A DNA stretch of 64,000 bases from Clostridium ragsdalei P11 (GCF_001675165.1 NZ_LROS01000066.1:62001-126000), one strand, 5' to 3'; shown: positions 8,179 to 18,585, counted from the stretch's first letter. The notes: generated by a model not told the origin, from the sequence alone. Made by a program: numbers and translations.

Positions 8179-8386
8179 TTTATTCCCTCCTAATTATATT
8201 ATAGTGGATTTTTATTATATTTTATACTATTATTATAGCACAGGTTTTATCGTATTACACTTATAAAAAATTATAAAAATGTTATAATTTTCATATAAAA
8301 AGCGTATATTATCTACCTATAAAAATCAAACTATTATTATAGATAATCTACCAATTAACATAAACTTTAATGGGAGGCATTTTTTT

Positions 8387-9817
8387 ATGCGAAATATTTT
8401 TTACTCAATTTTTGTAATAAATGCCATATTGTCCATAGCCGTTATAATGTTAGAAAGGAAAAATCCTGAAAAAACAATTGCATGGTTGTTAATTTTTATA
8501 GTTATGCCCCCTTTTGGTTTAATAGCTTACATATTTTTAGGGCGAAATTGGAAAAAACATAAACTTAACAATGAAACAAATGTAAATATAAAAGAATTAA
8601 TATCTGAAGCTATTAAAAATGTAAAAGATACGACTTATACCCCTTTAATTGAACTTCTTTCTAAAAACAGTGAATCACCATTGTTTACAAACAACTCCAT
8701 AAAGATATTCAAAAACGGAGCTGAAAAATTCAAATATCTTAAAAAAGAATTGCTAAATGCAAAACATCATATTCATATGGAATATTACATAATAAAAAGT
8801 GATGAAATTGGAAATGAAATAAAAGATATATTGATAAAAAAATGTTTAAGCGGTGTGGACGTACGTCTCATATTGGATAGGGTAGGCTGTATAGGACTTG
8901 ATAAAAAGTATATAAATGATTTAAAAAGTGCTGGAGTTAACGTGGTCCAATATTCTTACTTCCTAGCACCAATTTTGAAGTACATAAATACTCAGATAAA
9001 CTATAGAAATCACAGAAAAATAGTAGTTATTGATGGTAAAGTAGGTTTTGTAGGCGGCATAAATATAGGGAATGAATATATAGGAAAGAGTAAATATGGA
9101 TACTGGAGAGATACTCATATAATGGTAAAAGGTGATTTTGTCTTAGGACTTCAGGCAGTCTTCATAGATGACTTTGTCACAATAAAATCTGCCAATAAAG
9201 AATATTTCTTTTATGATGGAAACTTTAAAGAAATATTCCCTGAAATTCCATCATACAGAAACTGCAATAAAATAATGCAGCTGGTAAAGAGTGGTCCAGA
9301 TTCTGAATTTCCAGCTATTGAACAAGCCGTTTTAAAGATGATTGGTATGGCAAAGGATCATATTTACATTACAACTCCTTACTTCATACCTACTGAAAGT
9401 ATATTAAATGCACTTAAAATCGCCTCTTTAAGCGGTATAGATGTACGTATACTATTTCCGGGGAGATATGATCATATATTGGTGTACTATGCCTCAAGAA
9501 CCTATCTAGCAGATTTAACTAAAAGTGGTGTTAATGTTTATTTCTATAACAAAAATTGTTTTATTCACTCTAAAACCACATCTATAGATGGTAAAATATG
9601 TACTATAGGTACTGCTAATATGGACATAAGAAGCTATCAATTAAATTATGAAATAAATGCAATGATATATGATGAGGATACCACCGTTGAACTTGAAGAT
9701 TTATTTTTCCATGATCTTAAAAACAGCAAGATAGCTAGTGCCAAATACTTTGATAATTTATCTCTTTTTACTAAATTTTTTGAAGCTTTTTGCAAAATAT
9801 TTTCTTCATTATTATAG
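8387..9817 (+). CDS. cls: Cardiolipin synthase
   Basis: A 476-residue membrane enzyme. Two N-terminal transmembrane helices are followed by two phospholipase D HKD motifs: NHRKIVVIDG near residue 217 and IHSKTTSIDG near residue 395. It condenses two phosphatidylglycerol molecules to cardiolipin and glycerol at the inner face of the membrane. The length is normal for bacterial Cls. GGGAGG precedes the ATG. It is a single-gene unit: a stem-loop at 9851-9886 closes it, and the next gene is convergent. Confidence 0.95.
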   Translation: MRNIFYSIFVINAILSIAVIMLERKNPEKTIAWLLIFIVMPPFGLIAYIFLGRNWKKHKLNNETNVNIKELISEAIKNVKDTTYTPLIELLSKNSESPLFTNNSIKIFKNGAEKFKYLKKELLNAKHHIHMEYYIIKSDEIGNEIKDILIKKCLSGVDVRLILDRVGCIGLDKKYINDLKSAGVNVVQYSYFLAPILKYINTQINYRNHRKIVVIDGKVGFVGGINIGNEYIGKSKYGYWRDTHIMVKGDFVLGLQAVFIDDFVTIKSANKEYFFYDGNFKEIFPEIPSYRNCNKIMQLVKSGPDSEFPAIEQAVLKMIGMAKDHIYITTPYFIPTESILNALKIASLSGIDVRILFPGRYDHILVYYASRTYLADLTKSGVNVYFYNKNCFIHSKTTSIDGKICTIGTANMDIRSYQLNYEINAMIYDEDTTVELEDLFFHDLKNSKIASAKYFDNLSLFTKFFEAFCKIFSSLL

Positions 9818-9850
9818 CCTAAAATTTAAAAACATATATACACATCAAAA

Positions 9851-9886
9851 GGGCTTACACACTAATTAATTAGCGCAACAAAGCCC
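9851..9886. terminator. Bidirectional stem-loop between cls and fbp
   Basis: GGGCTT pairs with AAGCCC around an inner ACTAATTAATTAG palindrome. It sits between the convergent cls and fbp stops and has A-rich flank on one side and T-rich on the other, consistent with a shared terminator. Confidence 0.6.
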
Positions 9887-9898
9887 CTATTGATAATT

Positions 9899-11899
9899 TC
9901 ATTCAATTTGATTGCTATCTTCTTTAATTAATCCCTTTCTATATGCTATTAAGAGCTTTTCCAAATCAGCTATCTGTTTTTTTAGCTCTTTTCCTATGTC
10001 TGTATCTTCTACCCTTTTTCTCTTAGTTACATGTTCCAAAATCACCGTAGAAGATAAAATATCTTTGTCCTCTTCTATAGCATTTTTTATAGCACCAAAC
10101 GGTTCATGAGAAGTCAGCAATAGTCCATAAGAATTATATATTAAAGTATAGCCTGCAATTCCAGTTTCAGGCTGATATGCCTTACAAAATCCCCCATCTA
10201 TCACAAGGAGTTTCCCATTTGCCTTTATAGGACTTTCGCCTTCCTTAGTTTTTACTGGAATATGGCCATTTATAATATGAGAGCTTTCGGGTGGCAAATT
10301 AAATTCTGCCAGTATATTCTTGCACACATTCTCATCATCCCTATATTGGTAATAATAATTTTTCTTTTCATAGTGTGCTAGCTTATCATCAATAAAATAT
10401 CTTTCAAAAGTTGTCATTCGAACTTTTCCAAATACAGGTGAATCCTCTCCACACCACATATACCACATCATATCCATACCATATTTTTTATTATTAGTAT
10501 TACTTTTAAAGAAAAAAGCATCTCTCGCTAGACGGTCGTACCTATCTAAAAGTTCTCTACCGCTGTAGCTTATTTTTCCTATTTTCACTTCTCTAAAACT
10601 ACCATCTTTATTCAACGGAATACACCCGTGATATAAAAGATTTGAATTATATACCAGGTATATACTCCCTTTACCATATAAGAATTTAATATGTCTTTGA
10701 AGTTTCTCACTGTTTACAAAAGAACTAGTCAACTTTTCAATTAATTCTTGTTCCCTATCTGTAAGTTTATATGGGTCATTCCAATCTATAGTAGGAAACT
10801 TGCTATCATTTAACTTATAATTATGACCATATATATCTATTTCCCATTTTTCTGTATCTATTTTATCAAGTAAAAGTCTATCATCCATCTTAAATTCAGG
10901 ATGCCTTTTTATTATTTCAGCCTCTAATTTAAATTGCATTATAGCTATGGACTTGTGCATTTTTGCCAGTAAATTAAGTTCATTTTTACTTATATCCTTG
11001 TTTAAAGTCTTAGGAATAAAATTCTTACAAGGATCATCACTATAAAATTCAAGGGCAAAAGTAGCAAGAGGAAGTAAGTTTATTCCATATCCATCTTCAA
11101 TAGTATGCAAATTAGCATATCTAAGTGATATTCTAAGCACATTAGCTATACAAGCTTCACATCCAGCTGCCGCCCCCATCCAGAGCATATCATGATTTCC
11201 CCATTGAATATCCACAGAATGATGTTTCATAAGAGCATCCATTATAATTTCAGCTCCTGGTCCCCTGTCATATATATCTCCTATTATATGAAGCCTGTCT
11301 ACAACTAACCTCTGTATTACATTTGATATAGCTATAATAAATTCAGGTGCACGATTTATATCTATTATAGTTTTTATTATACCGTTATAATACGCTTGTT
11401 TATCTACCTTATCATCCTGATCGTGAAGCAGTTCTTCTATTATATATGAAAAATCCGATGGAAGTGCTTTCCTCACTTTAGATCGAGTATATTTTGAAGA
11501 TACATTCTTACACAATTCAATTAATTGATATAAAGTTATCCTATACCATTCTTCCAAATTGTGTTCTTTTTCCTTAATTAATTCTATTTTTCTCTCAGGG
11601 TAATATACAAGGGTTGCCAGTGATGCCTTCTGTTCTTCTCTCAATGAATTTCCAAACACATCATCAATTTTCCTCTTTATTACACCAGATGCATTTCTAA
11701 GCATATGGGTAAAAGATTCATATTCTCCATGAATGTCACTTATAAAGTGTTCTGTAGCTTTTGGTAAATTCAATATAGACTGAAGATTTATAATTTCCGT
11801 ACTGGCGCTAGATATTGTGGGATATTCTCTAGATAATAATTGAAGATATCTTAAATCTTTTTCTATTATATCTAAATTATTCTCATCATAGAAAATCAT
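9899..11899 (-). CDS. fbp: Fructose-1,6-bisphosphatase, class III
   Basis: A 666-residue enzyme of the Firmicutes FBPase III family. It contains metallophosphoesterase motifs in order: [34 protein letters not shown], and later [16 protein letters not shown]. It removes the 1-phosphate from fructose 1,6-bisphosphate in gluconeogenesis. Two ATGs lie two codons apart; the second (11899) is preferred because AAGGAG is 9 bases upstream, while only 3 bases separate it from the first (11905). The phosphohexomutase gene is upstream in chromosome order on the same strand, separated by a long hairpin. Confidence 0.95.
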   Translation of the reverse strand: MIFYDENNLDIIEKDLRYLQLLSREYPTISSASTEIINLQSILNLPKATEHFISDIHGEYESFTHMLRNASGVIKRKIDDVFGNSLREEQKASLATLVYYPERKIELIKEKEHNLEEWYRITLYQLIELCKNVSSKYTRSKVRKALPSDFSYIIEELLHDQDDKVDKQAYYNGIIKTIIDINRAPEFIIAISNVIQRLVVDRLHIIGDIYDRGPGAEIIMDALMKHHSVDIQWGNHDMLWMGAAAGCEACIANVLRISLRYANLHTIEDGYGINLLPLATFALEFYSDDPCKNFIPKTLNKDISKNELNLLAKMHKSIAIMQFKLEAEIIKRHPEFKMDDRLLLDKIDTEKWEIDIYGHNYKLNDSKFPTIDWNDPYKLTDREQELIEKLTSSFVNSEKLQRHIKFLYGKGSIYLVYNSNLLYHGCIPLNKDGSFREVKIGKISYSGRELLDRYDRLARDAFFFKSNTNNKKYGMDMMWYMWCGEDSPVFGKVRMTTFERYFIDDKLAHYEKKNYYYQYRDDENVCKNILAEFNLPPESSHIINGHIPVKTKEGESPIKANGKLLVIDGGFCKAYQPETGIAGYTLIYNSYGLLLTSHEPFGAIKNAIEEDKDILSSTVILEHVTKRKRVEDTDIGKELKKQIADLEKLLIAYRKGLIKEDSNQIE

Positions 11900-11963
11900 G
11901 GTCATTTTCTCCTTTTTAATATATACAATTTTAATTTATACAATTTATTTAATTTATGAAAGC

Positions 11964-12005
11964 AATAATGATATACTATATAATATATTATAGTATATCA
12001 TTATT
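11964..12005. terminator. Perfect 17-bp hairpin between pgm and fbp
   Basis: AATAATGATATACTATA pairs perfectly with TATAGTATATCATTATT around an 8-base loop. It lies about 55 bases beyond the pgm stop and about 65 bases before the fbp start. The AT-only stem and lack of a long T tract leave open whether it terminates pgm, stabilises its mRNA, or is an operator for fbp. Confidence 0.55.
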
Positions 12006-12058
12006 AACATGTATAGTACAAATTGTATATTTAGTATAGCATATAATAACACATTTCC

Positions 12059-13573
12059 CTATTTAAAACTACTAATATTAAGCTCATTATAGTTTATTAA
12101 AAAGTTCTTTAAATTATCCATAATCACTTTTATTCCATCTTTGGAATCCGACTCTATATTCAAACACAATACTGGTTCATGAAGGGAAATCCTAAGAAGG
12201 AACCATCCATCTCCATTAAGTTTATTACAATTTACCCTAACTCCTTCATAATTATTAGGTGCTTCATTCCATCCATTGATTTTTTCTACATAGTTCTTTA
12301 AATCATCCAATATTTTATATCCATAATCTTTAAAATTACTGTTTAAAATATTAAATCTAAACTCTAAACTTTCAGGTGAAATTTTTAGACTTTTTATTAA
12401 GTCCTCTATACTTTTACCTTGTTTATGAAGTTTGGCCATTTTTACTAGTATTTTAGATATCAAATAAGCTCCATCATCTAAAAAGTAATTTTCTTTAAGT
12501 GCTGCATGTCCTGAAGTTTCAATAGCCAAGTAGCATTTTTCTCCCTGCTCATTTAGTCTTATTCCTTCATTTATTACATTTCTATAACCTCTTTTGAATC
12601 TATGATGTTTTCCACCTAAATTTTCAATAAATTCACTTAATCCATTTGAAGTTACAGAATCAGTTACTATAGTGCTGCCTGGATGTTCCTCTAAAATTAT
12701 AGAAGATATTAAAGCTATTAGGGAATTTCTATTTATCTCCATACCTCCAGCATCTACAATAGCTGCCCTATCTACATCTGCATCAAATACTATACCAAGA
12801 TCTGCTTTATTTTCAAGTACTGCCTTTCTAATGGAATCCATAGCTTCTTTTGCTTCAGGATTAGGAATATGATTTGGAAATCTTCCATCTGGATTAATAA
12901 ACTGACTTCCTTCAACTTCTGCGCCTAATTTTTTTAGAACTTTACTTGCAAAAAAGCCCCCTGCTCCATTACCTGCATCTACAATAATCTTAAACTTAGA
13001 AAGAGGCATTTCGTAATTTTCATTTGAATTTATACCTTTCCTAATTTTTTCAACTAATAAACTTGAATATGTGTCAATGAAGTCAACTTTAGAAATTTCT
13101 CCTTTATACGAAGGATATTTAAAGTCTTTCTCCACTGCACTATCTAATATGTATTTTATATTCTCTTTTTCACATCCACCATTTTCAGTGAAAAATTTTA
13201 ATCCATTGTGATAATAAGGCAAATGGCTTGCAGTTATCATAATAGATCCATCGCATTTATAATCTTCCAGTACAGTAGTCATAAACATAGCTGGGGTAGT
13301 GCAAAGTCCGCAGTCATATACACTGCATCCCAAATTTACAAGTTCATTTAAAATAACTTCTTTAATTTCAGGTCCTGACAGTCTGGAATCCATGCCTACT
13401 GCAATTTTTATTTTTTCTTTTTTTATATTTTTTTTGTCTTTAAGCCATTTTACAAACCCACCTGCTATGGCCTTTACTTCTACAGTAGTCAAATTAACTT
13501 TCTTTTCAGGATTTTCAATTGCAATTCCCCTTATATCAGTACCATTTTGTAATTTATGTAATTCTTCTATCAT
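12059..13573 (-). CDS. Phosphoglucomutase/phosphomannomutase family protein
   Basis: A 504-residue alpha-D-phosphohexomutase. The catalytic phosphoserine loop is TASHLPYYHNG with Ser at about 116. The metal loop is DADVDRAA near residue 265, the sugar-binding loop is IETSGHAALKENY, and the C-terminal phosphate-binding domain is diverged. It interconverts hexose 1- and 6-phosphates. The usual loop reads DADGDR; here Val replaces Gly, which occurs in some subfamilies and makes exact substrate uncertain. Monocistronic by its flanks. Confidence 0.85.
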   Translation of the reverse strand: MIEELHKLQNGTDIRGIAIENPEKKVNLTTVEVKAIAGGFVKWLKDKKNIKKEKIKIAVGMDSRLSGPEIKEVILNELVNLGCSVYDCGLCTTPAMFMTTVLEDYKCDGSIMITASHLPYYHNGLKFFTENGGCEKENIKYILDSAVEKDFKYPSYKGEISKVDFIDTYSSLLVEKIRKGINSNENYEMPLSKFKIIVDAGNGAGGFFASKVLKKLGAEVEGSQFINPDGRFPNHIPNPEAKEAMDSIRKAVLENKADLGIVFDADVDRAAIVDAGGMEINRNSLIALISSIILEEHPGSTIVTDSVTSNGLSEFIENLGGKHHRFKRGYRNVINEGIRLNEQGEKCYLAIETSGHAALKENYFLDDGAYLISKILVKMAKLHKQGKSIEDLIKSLKISPESLEFRFNILNSNFKDYGYKILDDLKNYVEKINGWNEAPNNYEGVRVNCNKLNGDGWFLLRISLHEPVLCLNIESDSKDGIKVIMDNLKNFLINYNELNISSFK

Positions 13574-13780
13574 GTTCTTCCCCCTATTTTTCTAAAGTTT
13601 ATATGTAAAATCCCTAAATAAAAATATCACATATGTATCCTAAGTAAAATTTGAGATTATCCTCATAAATATACTGAAGTATGTTTCAACTTAGAATCTC
13701 CATATTAATTATATAATAAATGTTTTCCTATAGGTACAATTTATATTCATTTTATAATTAAAGCTCAAACATAAACAGAG

Positions 13781-13905
13781 TTCTTGGTTTCAGGTGGAGT
13801 TTTTTCTCCATCTGAAACTTAGAAATCGTTATCCAGGGGCGTAGCAGCCGTTTATCCCACACTTTATAAGAAGATGGGGTATTACGGCTGGTAGCCATCG
13901 AATAA
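13781..13905 (+). ncRNA. Structured repeat RNA, copy B
   Basis: Domain 1 (13781-13824): TTCTTGGTTTCAG ... CTGAAACTTAGAA with an inner TGGAG/CTCCA stem. Domain 2 (13829-13905): TTATCC ... GAATAA, with conserved AGGGGCGTAGC and GGTAGCCATCG and an inner stem CAGCCGT/ACGGCTG. Stem sequences differ from copies A, C, D and E but keep pairing. No terminator follows; instead a 250-bp palindrome begins at once. It is opposite in strand to both flanking genes. The 200 bases between it and pgm (13574-13780) hold no other clear feature. Confidence 0.55.
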
Positions 13906-13907
13906 AT

Positions 13908-14162
13908 AGTTTCTCTAACAAAAAAATAAACTTATACTTGAGGATATGCTGCCAAAATTGAAATCACATTTTAAAACTTTTTATTAAGTCTTAGCTCAGT
14001 ATTTTAGAAAATCTTAGAAGTTTATATATGTTTGAGGTACGAGTTTATATGAACTTCTTTAGATTTTCAAAATACTGAGCTTTAGACTTATAAAAAGTTT
14101 TTATAGTGATGAGATTTGGCATTATATCCGGTAGCATAAGTTTATTTTTTGTTTAGAAACTC
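13908..14162. repeat. Long imperfect palindrome (about 255 bp), MITE-like
   Basis: Left arm 13908-14032 starts AGTTTCTCTAACAAAAAAAT and the right arm ends with the inverse (ATTTTTTGTTTAGAAACT). Matching blocks continue through most of both arms, e.g. AACTTTTTAT(T)AAGTCT and CTCAGTATTTT, so the whole segment could fold into one long hairpin. There is no ORF. It lies between pgm and the metal ATPase and abuts copy B of the structured element. A non-autonomous mobile element or a large terminator are both possible. Confidence 0.65.
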
Positions 14163-14186
14163 TATTACTCATGTTTATTTTAATCC

Positions 14187-16358
14187 TTAAGCTTTTTCTA
14201 CTTTCATTGCCCTCATAGAATTTAATACTGCTATAAGAGCTACCCCTACATCTCCAAAAACTGCTTCCCACATATTAGCTATTCCCACAGCTCCTAGAAC
14301 TAAAATCACCAGTTTTACTCCAAGGGCAAATACTATATTTTGGGATACTATTTTTTTAGTTCTCTTAGCTATTTTAATGGCAGTTACTATTTTTGAAGGT
14401 TCATCTGTCATAATAACTACGTCTGCAGCTTCAATAGCAGCATCTGAACCAATACCGCCCATAGCAATTCCAACATCTGCTCTTGCAAGCACAGGAGCAT
14501 CATTTATTCCGTCTCCTACAAAAATCATTTTTCTATTAGAAGACTTTTCGGCAATTATATCATTTAATTTTTCTACTTTTTGATCTGGAAGAAGCTGTGC
14601 ATGAACCTCATCCAATCCTAATTTATATCCTATTGCTTCTCCAATTTTTTTATTATCTCCCGTAAGCATAACTGTTTTCCTTATTCCCATGTCTTTTAAC
14701 ATTTTAATTGCATCTTTAGAATCTTCTTTTACTTCATCAGATATTACTATATAACCCATGTAAATTTTATCGAGCGCAACATGAATTACAGTTCCAACAA
14801 CTTCTGACATATCATAATTTATTTTTTCTTTTTCCATAAGTCTGGAATTTCCTGCAATAATTTCTCTTCCATCTACCGCTGCTTTAATACCCTCGCCTGA
14901 AATCTCAGCATAATCCTTTATTAAATTTCTATCTATATTTTGATTGTACTGTTTCACTATAGACAAAGCTATAGGATGATTAGAATAAGATTCTACAAAA
15001 GCTGCATACTTTAAAACATCTTCATCTGTAAAATCATTAAAAGCTTTTACCTGAGTAACTTTAAATATTCCTTTAGTAAGTGTTCCTGTCTTATCAAAGA
15101 CTACTGTATCTATGCTATTTAAAGCTTCAAGGTAATTTCCACCTTTTACAAGAATCCCATTTTTAGAAGCAGCTCCTATTCCTCCAAAGAATCCAAGGGG
15201 TACTGAAATAACTAGTGCACAAGGGCAAGAAACTACTAAAAATACAAGAGCCCTATAAATCCATTTAGAAAAACTTTCCCCTTCCATTAAAAGTGGTGGC
15301 AACAAAGCTAGTCCTATTGCAAATGCCACAACTGCAGGCGTATAGTATCTAGCAAACTTTGTAATAAAATTTTCCGTAGGCGCTTTTTTACTGCTGGCAT
15401 TTTCAACTAAATCCAATATTTTAGCCACAGTAGATTCTTTAAAACTTTTAGTTACCTTCAAAGTTAAAACTCCATTTTTATTTATATATCCACCAAGCAC
15501 TATATCCTTGTATCCTACTTCTTTTGGAAGAGATTCTCCCGTTAATGCAGAGGTATCTATCATAGATTTGCCTTCTATAATTTCTCCATCCAAAGGTATT
15601 TTTTCACCTGGTTTTACTAAAATAAACTCACCTATATTTACATCTTCAGGATTCATCTTTTTTAATCCTGATTCAGTCTTTACATTTGCAAATTCAGGTT
15701 TTATATCCATAAGGGCAGCTATAGATTTTCTTGAATTATTTATTGCCCTATCTTGAAAATATTCACCTATTTTATAAAAAAGCATAACTGCGACAGCCTC
15801 AGGAAACTGTCCAATTATAAAAGCGCCTATACTTGCAATACACATTAAAAAATTTTCATCAAATACCTGTCCCCGGAAAATATTTTTAACTGCTTTCCAG
15901 AGTACATCCTTTCCAATCGCAATATAACTTAAAAGAAAAAGTGTAAATTCAATTTCAAATGCAAATTTAAATATTACAGCAGCAGCATAAATAAAAACTC
16001 CAATTACTGCAATTATATATCCCACTTTCCTATTTTTTTCCTTAGGTAAATCCTGAATTTTTCTTGATTTTTCATTAACTTCATATATAACTTTTACATC
16101 TGGTTCTAACCTTTTAACTATAGATTTTATATTTTCCACAACGTTATTAAATTTTTTTCCATCGTACAACTCGAATTTAAGCTTTTTAGACAAAAAATCC
16201 ACAGAAGCATTCTTTATTTCAGGCATTTCATTAATTTTGTTTTCTATTTTTGCAGCACAGTGTGCACAATCAAGTCCTTCGAGAATAAATTCTTTTTTAA
16301 TATAATTATTTTTTAATTTTCTATTATCTTGTAATTTTACTTCCATAGTATTGTTCAT
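14187..16358 (-). CDS. cadA: P1B-type heavy-metal ATPase (Cd/Zn/Pb-type)
   Basis: A 723-residue pump. It has an N-terminal HMA domain with LDCAHCAAK; a second-half HMA-like extension; transmembrane helices with the SCPCALVIS ion-binding motif; the phosphorylation site DKTGTLTKG; the HP locus SNHPIA; the hinge GDGINDAPVLA; and a C-terminal MRAMK end. CPC plus this order defines P1B ATPases; the exact metal (Cd, Zn, Pb) is inferred from overall likeness. The start at 16358 follows GGGAGGTGG; a longer frame to 16388 would place the start inside the operator. Expression is probably controlled from 16386-16447. Confidence 0.92.
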   Translation of the reverse strand: MNNTMEVKLQDNRKLKNNYIKKEFILEGLDCAHCAAKIENKINEMPEIKNASVDFLSKKLKFELYDGKKFNNVVENIKSIVKRLEPDVKVIYEVNEKSRKIQDLPKEKNRKVGYIIAVIGVFIYAAAVIFKFAFEIEFTLFLLSYIAIGKDVLWKAVKNIFRGQVFDENFLMCIASIGAFIIGQFPEAVAVMLFYKIGEYFQDRAINNSRKSIAALMDIKPEFANVKTESGLKKMNPEDVNIGEFILVKPGEKIPLDGEIIEGKSMIDTSALTGESLPKEVGYKDIVLGGYINKNGVLTLKVTKSFKESTVAKILDLVENASSKKAPTENFITKFARYYTPAVVAFAIGLALLPPLLMEGESFSKWIYRALVFLVVSCPCALVISVPLGFFGGIGAASKNGILVKGGNYLEALNSIDTVVFDKTGTLTKGIFKVTQVKAFNDFTDEDVLKYAAFVESYSNHPIALSIVKQYNQNIDRNLIKDYAEISGEGIKAAVDGREIIAGNSRLMEKEKINYDMSEVVGTVIHVALDKIYMGYIVISDEVKEDSKDAIKMLKDMGIRKTVMLTGDNKKIGEAIGYKLGLDEVHAQLLPDQKVEKLNDIIAEKSSNRKMIFVGDGINDAPVLARADVGIAMGGIGSDAAIEAADVVIMTDEPSKIVTAIKIAKRTKKIVSQNIVFALGVKLVILVLGAVGIANMWEAVFGDVGVALIAVLNSMRAMKVEKA

Positions 16359-16385
16359 TCTAATCCACCTCCCGGTATCTAATAA

Positions 16386-16447
16386 CATATGTTCATGTGT
16401 TCATATGTTTATGCTTTAAGTATAATTTAATTTGCTTTTCTTGTCAA
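16386..16447 (-). promoter_or_regulatory. Sigma-A promoter and ArsR/SmtB-like operator of the metal ATPase
   Basis: On the minus strand TTGACA (16447-16442) and TATACT (16424-16419) are separated by 17 bases. Between the -10 box and the ribosome site lies CATATGAACACATGAACATATG (two overlapping blocks, 16407-16386), a symmetric ATATGAAC/GTTCATAT-type site similar to SmtB/CadC operators. A repressor bound there would block elongation or initiation. No ArsR-type regulator gene is adjacent, so the regulator would act in trans. Confidence 0.75.
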
Positions 16448-16569
16448 CAAAATTTATTTGATGCCTACCTAAAGTAGACTCCCGCTTAACTTAATAATCA
16501 ATGCAAATAAGGCATATGAAAAAATAAACTAGTTATCTTTTCATATGCCCAAAACTTTTAAATACAAAT

Positions 16570-17328
16570 TCAATTATATATTTTGGTAGGTTTATCATCC
16601 AAATCTATTTTTTCGATATTTTCTGTATTTGGATTCACAAGAGCCACAGCTTTTTCTCTGCTTAAAGTTACCATAACATTCCCATTAGCTTTATCTATAG
16701 TAACATCAGTAGGATATCTACCTACTCTTATTTTTTTTACACTTTTAAAATTTCTCATATCCACTACACTTAAAGTATCTTCTCCTGTATTTGCAACATA
16801 ACAATATCTTCCATCATAAGATATACAAAAGTTCTTAGGTTTCCTTCCTACAGCTATAGATTGAAGTACGGTGTAATTTTGAAAATCTATTAAAGACATA
16901 TCATTGCTTTCTTTATTTGCTACAAGTGCATATTTTTTGTCTGGAGTAAATGAAATTTTTGAAGGATGTTTGCCTACCTCTAACTTTTTTAAAAGCTTAT
17001 CATCCTTAATCTGATAAAATAACAAAAATCCTGTATCATCCTCATCTTTAGAACTAGAGACAACTACTACTAGGATTTTACCATCTGGTGAAATTTGAAT
17101 GTCCTCTGGTTTACCCTCCACATTAATTTTACTTATAATTTGATTTGTAACCGTGTCAATCTTACATATGGTTTTATCGCCTGTGATTACAAAATAATAG
17201 GATCTATATTCCTCCAAATCTTTAGCCATAGAATTTGACTTATACTGCATTATTATAAATCCACTGCTTAAAAAAAGTACTACTAAAAACAAAATAAAAA
17301 AAACTTTAAACCATTTCTGATGAGTCAT
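16570..17328 (-). CDS. Membrane-anchored YVTN/YncE-like beta-propeller protein
   Basis: A 252-residue protein with one N-terminal transmembrane segment (about residues 8-27) followed by repeats of the YVTN beta-propeller type: GKPEDIQISPDGKILVVV, GKHPSKISFTPDKKYALVAN, GRKPKNFCISYDGRYCYVAN, GRYPTDVTIDKANGNVMVTL. Five to six blades is short for a full propeller. Start at the ATG at 17328, with GAGGTGG upstream. Probably exposed at the cell surface; function unknown. The two envelope genes that follow on the same strand may be related in role. Confidence 0.75.
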   Translation of the reverse strand: MTHQKWFKVFFILFLVVLFLSSGFIIMQYKSNSMAKDLEEYRSYYFVITGDKTICKIDTVTNQIISKINVEGKPEDIQISPDGKILVVVVSSSKDEDDTGFLLFYQIKDDKLLKKLEVGKHPSKISFTPDKKYALVANKESNDMSLIDFQNYTVLQSIAVGRKPKNFCISYDGRYCYVANTGEDTLSVVDMRNFKSVKKIRVGRYPTDVTIDKANGNVMVTLSREKAVALVNPNTENIEKIDLDDKPTKIYN

Positions 17329-17422
17329 AGGCACCACCTCATATATGTTTTCTTTATTTTATTTTGCACCTTTTTTACCATATATATTCTTATTTATAAC
17401 AAATTTTCAATTTTTAATATAT

Positions 17423-18091
17423 TTATTTATATATTTCTACTGTAGTTTTAAGTCCAACATATTCTTTTAGTATATCCATATCTTTATTAGATAGAGCAAT
17501 ACACCCATAAGTCCAGTCGTATTTAGAGCCACCACCATGTATTCCTATTTCCCCTCCAAGTGAAGTATGCCAAGGCGGCTGTTCTTTATTATTTATAGCC
17601 CATTCTATTCTGTCATAATTAATTTTACCTATGACTTTCTTATCTAAAGCTTCTTTAGCATCATCTATATTTGGATAACTTATTCCAAAAAAATAATCAT
17701 ATTTACTTTTAGGATTTGTATAACATATGTAATAGATTCCTTCTGGGGTTTTTAAATCTCCTTCTTTTTCCTTTTTACCTGAGGGAACTCTTCCAAGTCC
17801 AACTTTAAACCTTCCAATCAATTCATTATCTCCATAAAGCTCCATTGTCCTTTTTCCCTTATAAATTTTTATTGAAGTTTTTTCTGGTTTTTGCTTTGGA
17901 GCTTGAAAAAACAACTTTCCTTTCTCCGCCTGTATGTCTTTTTGGGCTGCGCTATTCTTAGCTGAAATATTTTTAAATTCATTTTGCTTAATATATCTTT
18001 TTATAGATAACCCAGAAATAGTTGCTATTACAACTGTGCCAAAAACCAGAAATAACAATGGGAAAATTATGTGCTTCTTTTTCATAATCAT
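17423..18091 (-). CDS. L,D-transpeptidase (YkuD family)
   Basis: About 222 residues: a short cytoplasmic tail, one membrane anchor (about residues 7-27), a linker, and a YkuD domain ending in the active-site signature IHGGGSKYDWTYGCIALSN, with His, Gly and the nucleophilic Cys. Such enzymes make 3-3 cross-links in peptidoglycan or attach proteins to it. The Arg normally after GC(I/V) is Ala here. Several ATG/GTG codons cluster at the start (18094, 18091, 18085); 18091 is chosen for spacing to AAAGGT. Confidence 0.88.
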   Translation of the reverse strand: MIMKKKHIIFPLLFLVFGTVVIATISGLSIKRYIKQNEFKNISAKNSAAQKDIQAEKGKLFFQAPKQKPEKTSIKIYKGKRTMELYGDNELIGRFKVGLGRVPSGKKEKEGDLKTPEGIYYICYTNPKSKYDYFFGISYPNIDDAKEALDKKVIGKINYDRIEWAINNKEQPPWHTSLGGEIGIHGGGSKYDWTYGCIALSNKDMDILKEYVGLKTTVEIYK

Positions 18092-18135
18092 CACTTACCT
18101 TTTGTAGTATTTTTATTATATTTTACATTAATTTA

Positions 18136-18585
18136 TCAATCTATGCCAATTATACTCTTAATCCATTCTATTATATTTTTATTTTTCTTGTCCACTTTTT
18201 TATACTGCTCCACTCTTTGATTATATACTTTAAACTTATCGTTATAATTTTTCATGTCTGTATTATATTGTTCAAGTTGAGTATTATATGCTATAACTGC
18301 ATTATTCCACTTACTGGTTTCTCCTTGAGACTTTGTAGAATCTACCTGACTCTTCAATTTTTCTAAACCATTTTGCTCTTTTTGGAGGTTATTTTTTAAA
18401 TTTTGAACTTCATTTTGACTTTGCTGAATACTTAAATACATTTCTTTAGTTGTACTATTACTGGCTGAATACTCCCTGCTAGACCTTATATCTACAAATG
18501 CTGCTATGCAAACAACTAAAAGTATTATAATTATGATAGAAATTTCAAGCAAAATAGATTTTAACTTTGATTTTAGTCTTTCCAC
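18136..18585 (-). CDS. Membrane-anchored coiled-coil protein of unknown function
   Basis: A 149-residue protein: one transmembrane helix (residues 12-31) followed by a long Gln/Lys/Asn-rich alpha-helical, coiled-coil region to about residue 135. No domain recognised. It sits 41 bases upstream of the L,D-transpeptidase on the same strand and may be an envelope or division accessory factor (inference from context only). Confidence 0.65.
   Translation of the reverse strand: MERLKSKLKSILLEISIIIIILLVVCIAAFVDIRSSREYSASNSTTKEMYLSIQQSQNEVQNLKNNLQKEQNGLEKLKSQVDSTKSQGETSKWNNAVIAYNTQLEQYNTDMKNYNDKFKVYNQRVEQYKKVDKKNKNIIEWIKSIIGID

Noticed and set aside
13908-14162. Insertion sequence with transposase
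   Set aside because: No transposase frame of any size; only the palindrome itself is present.
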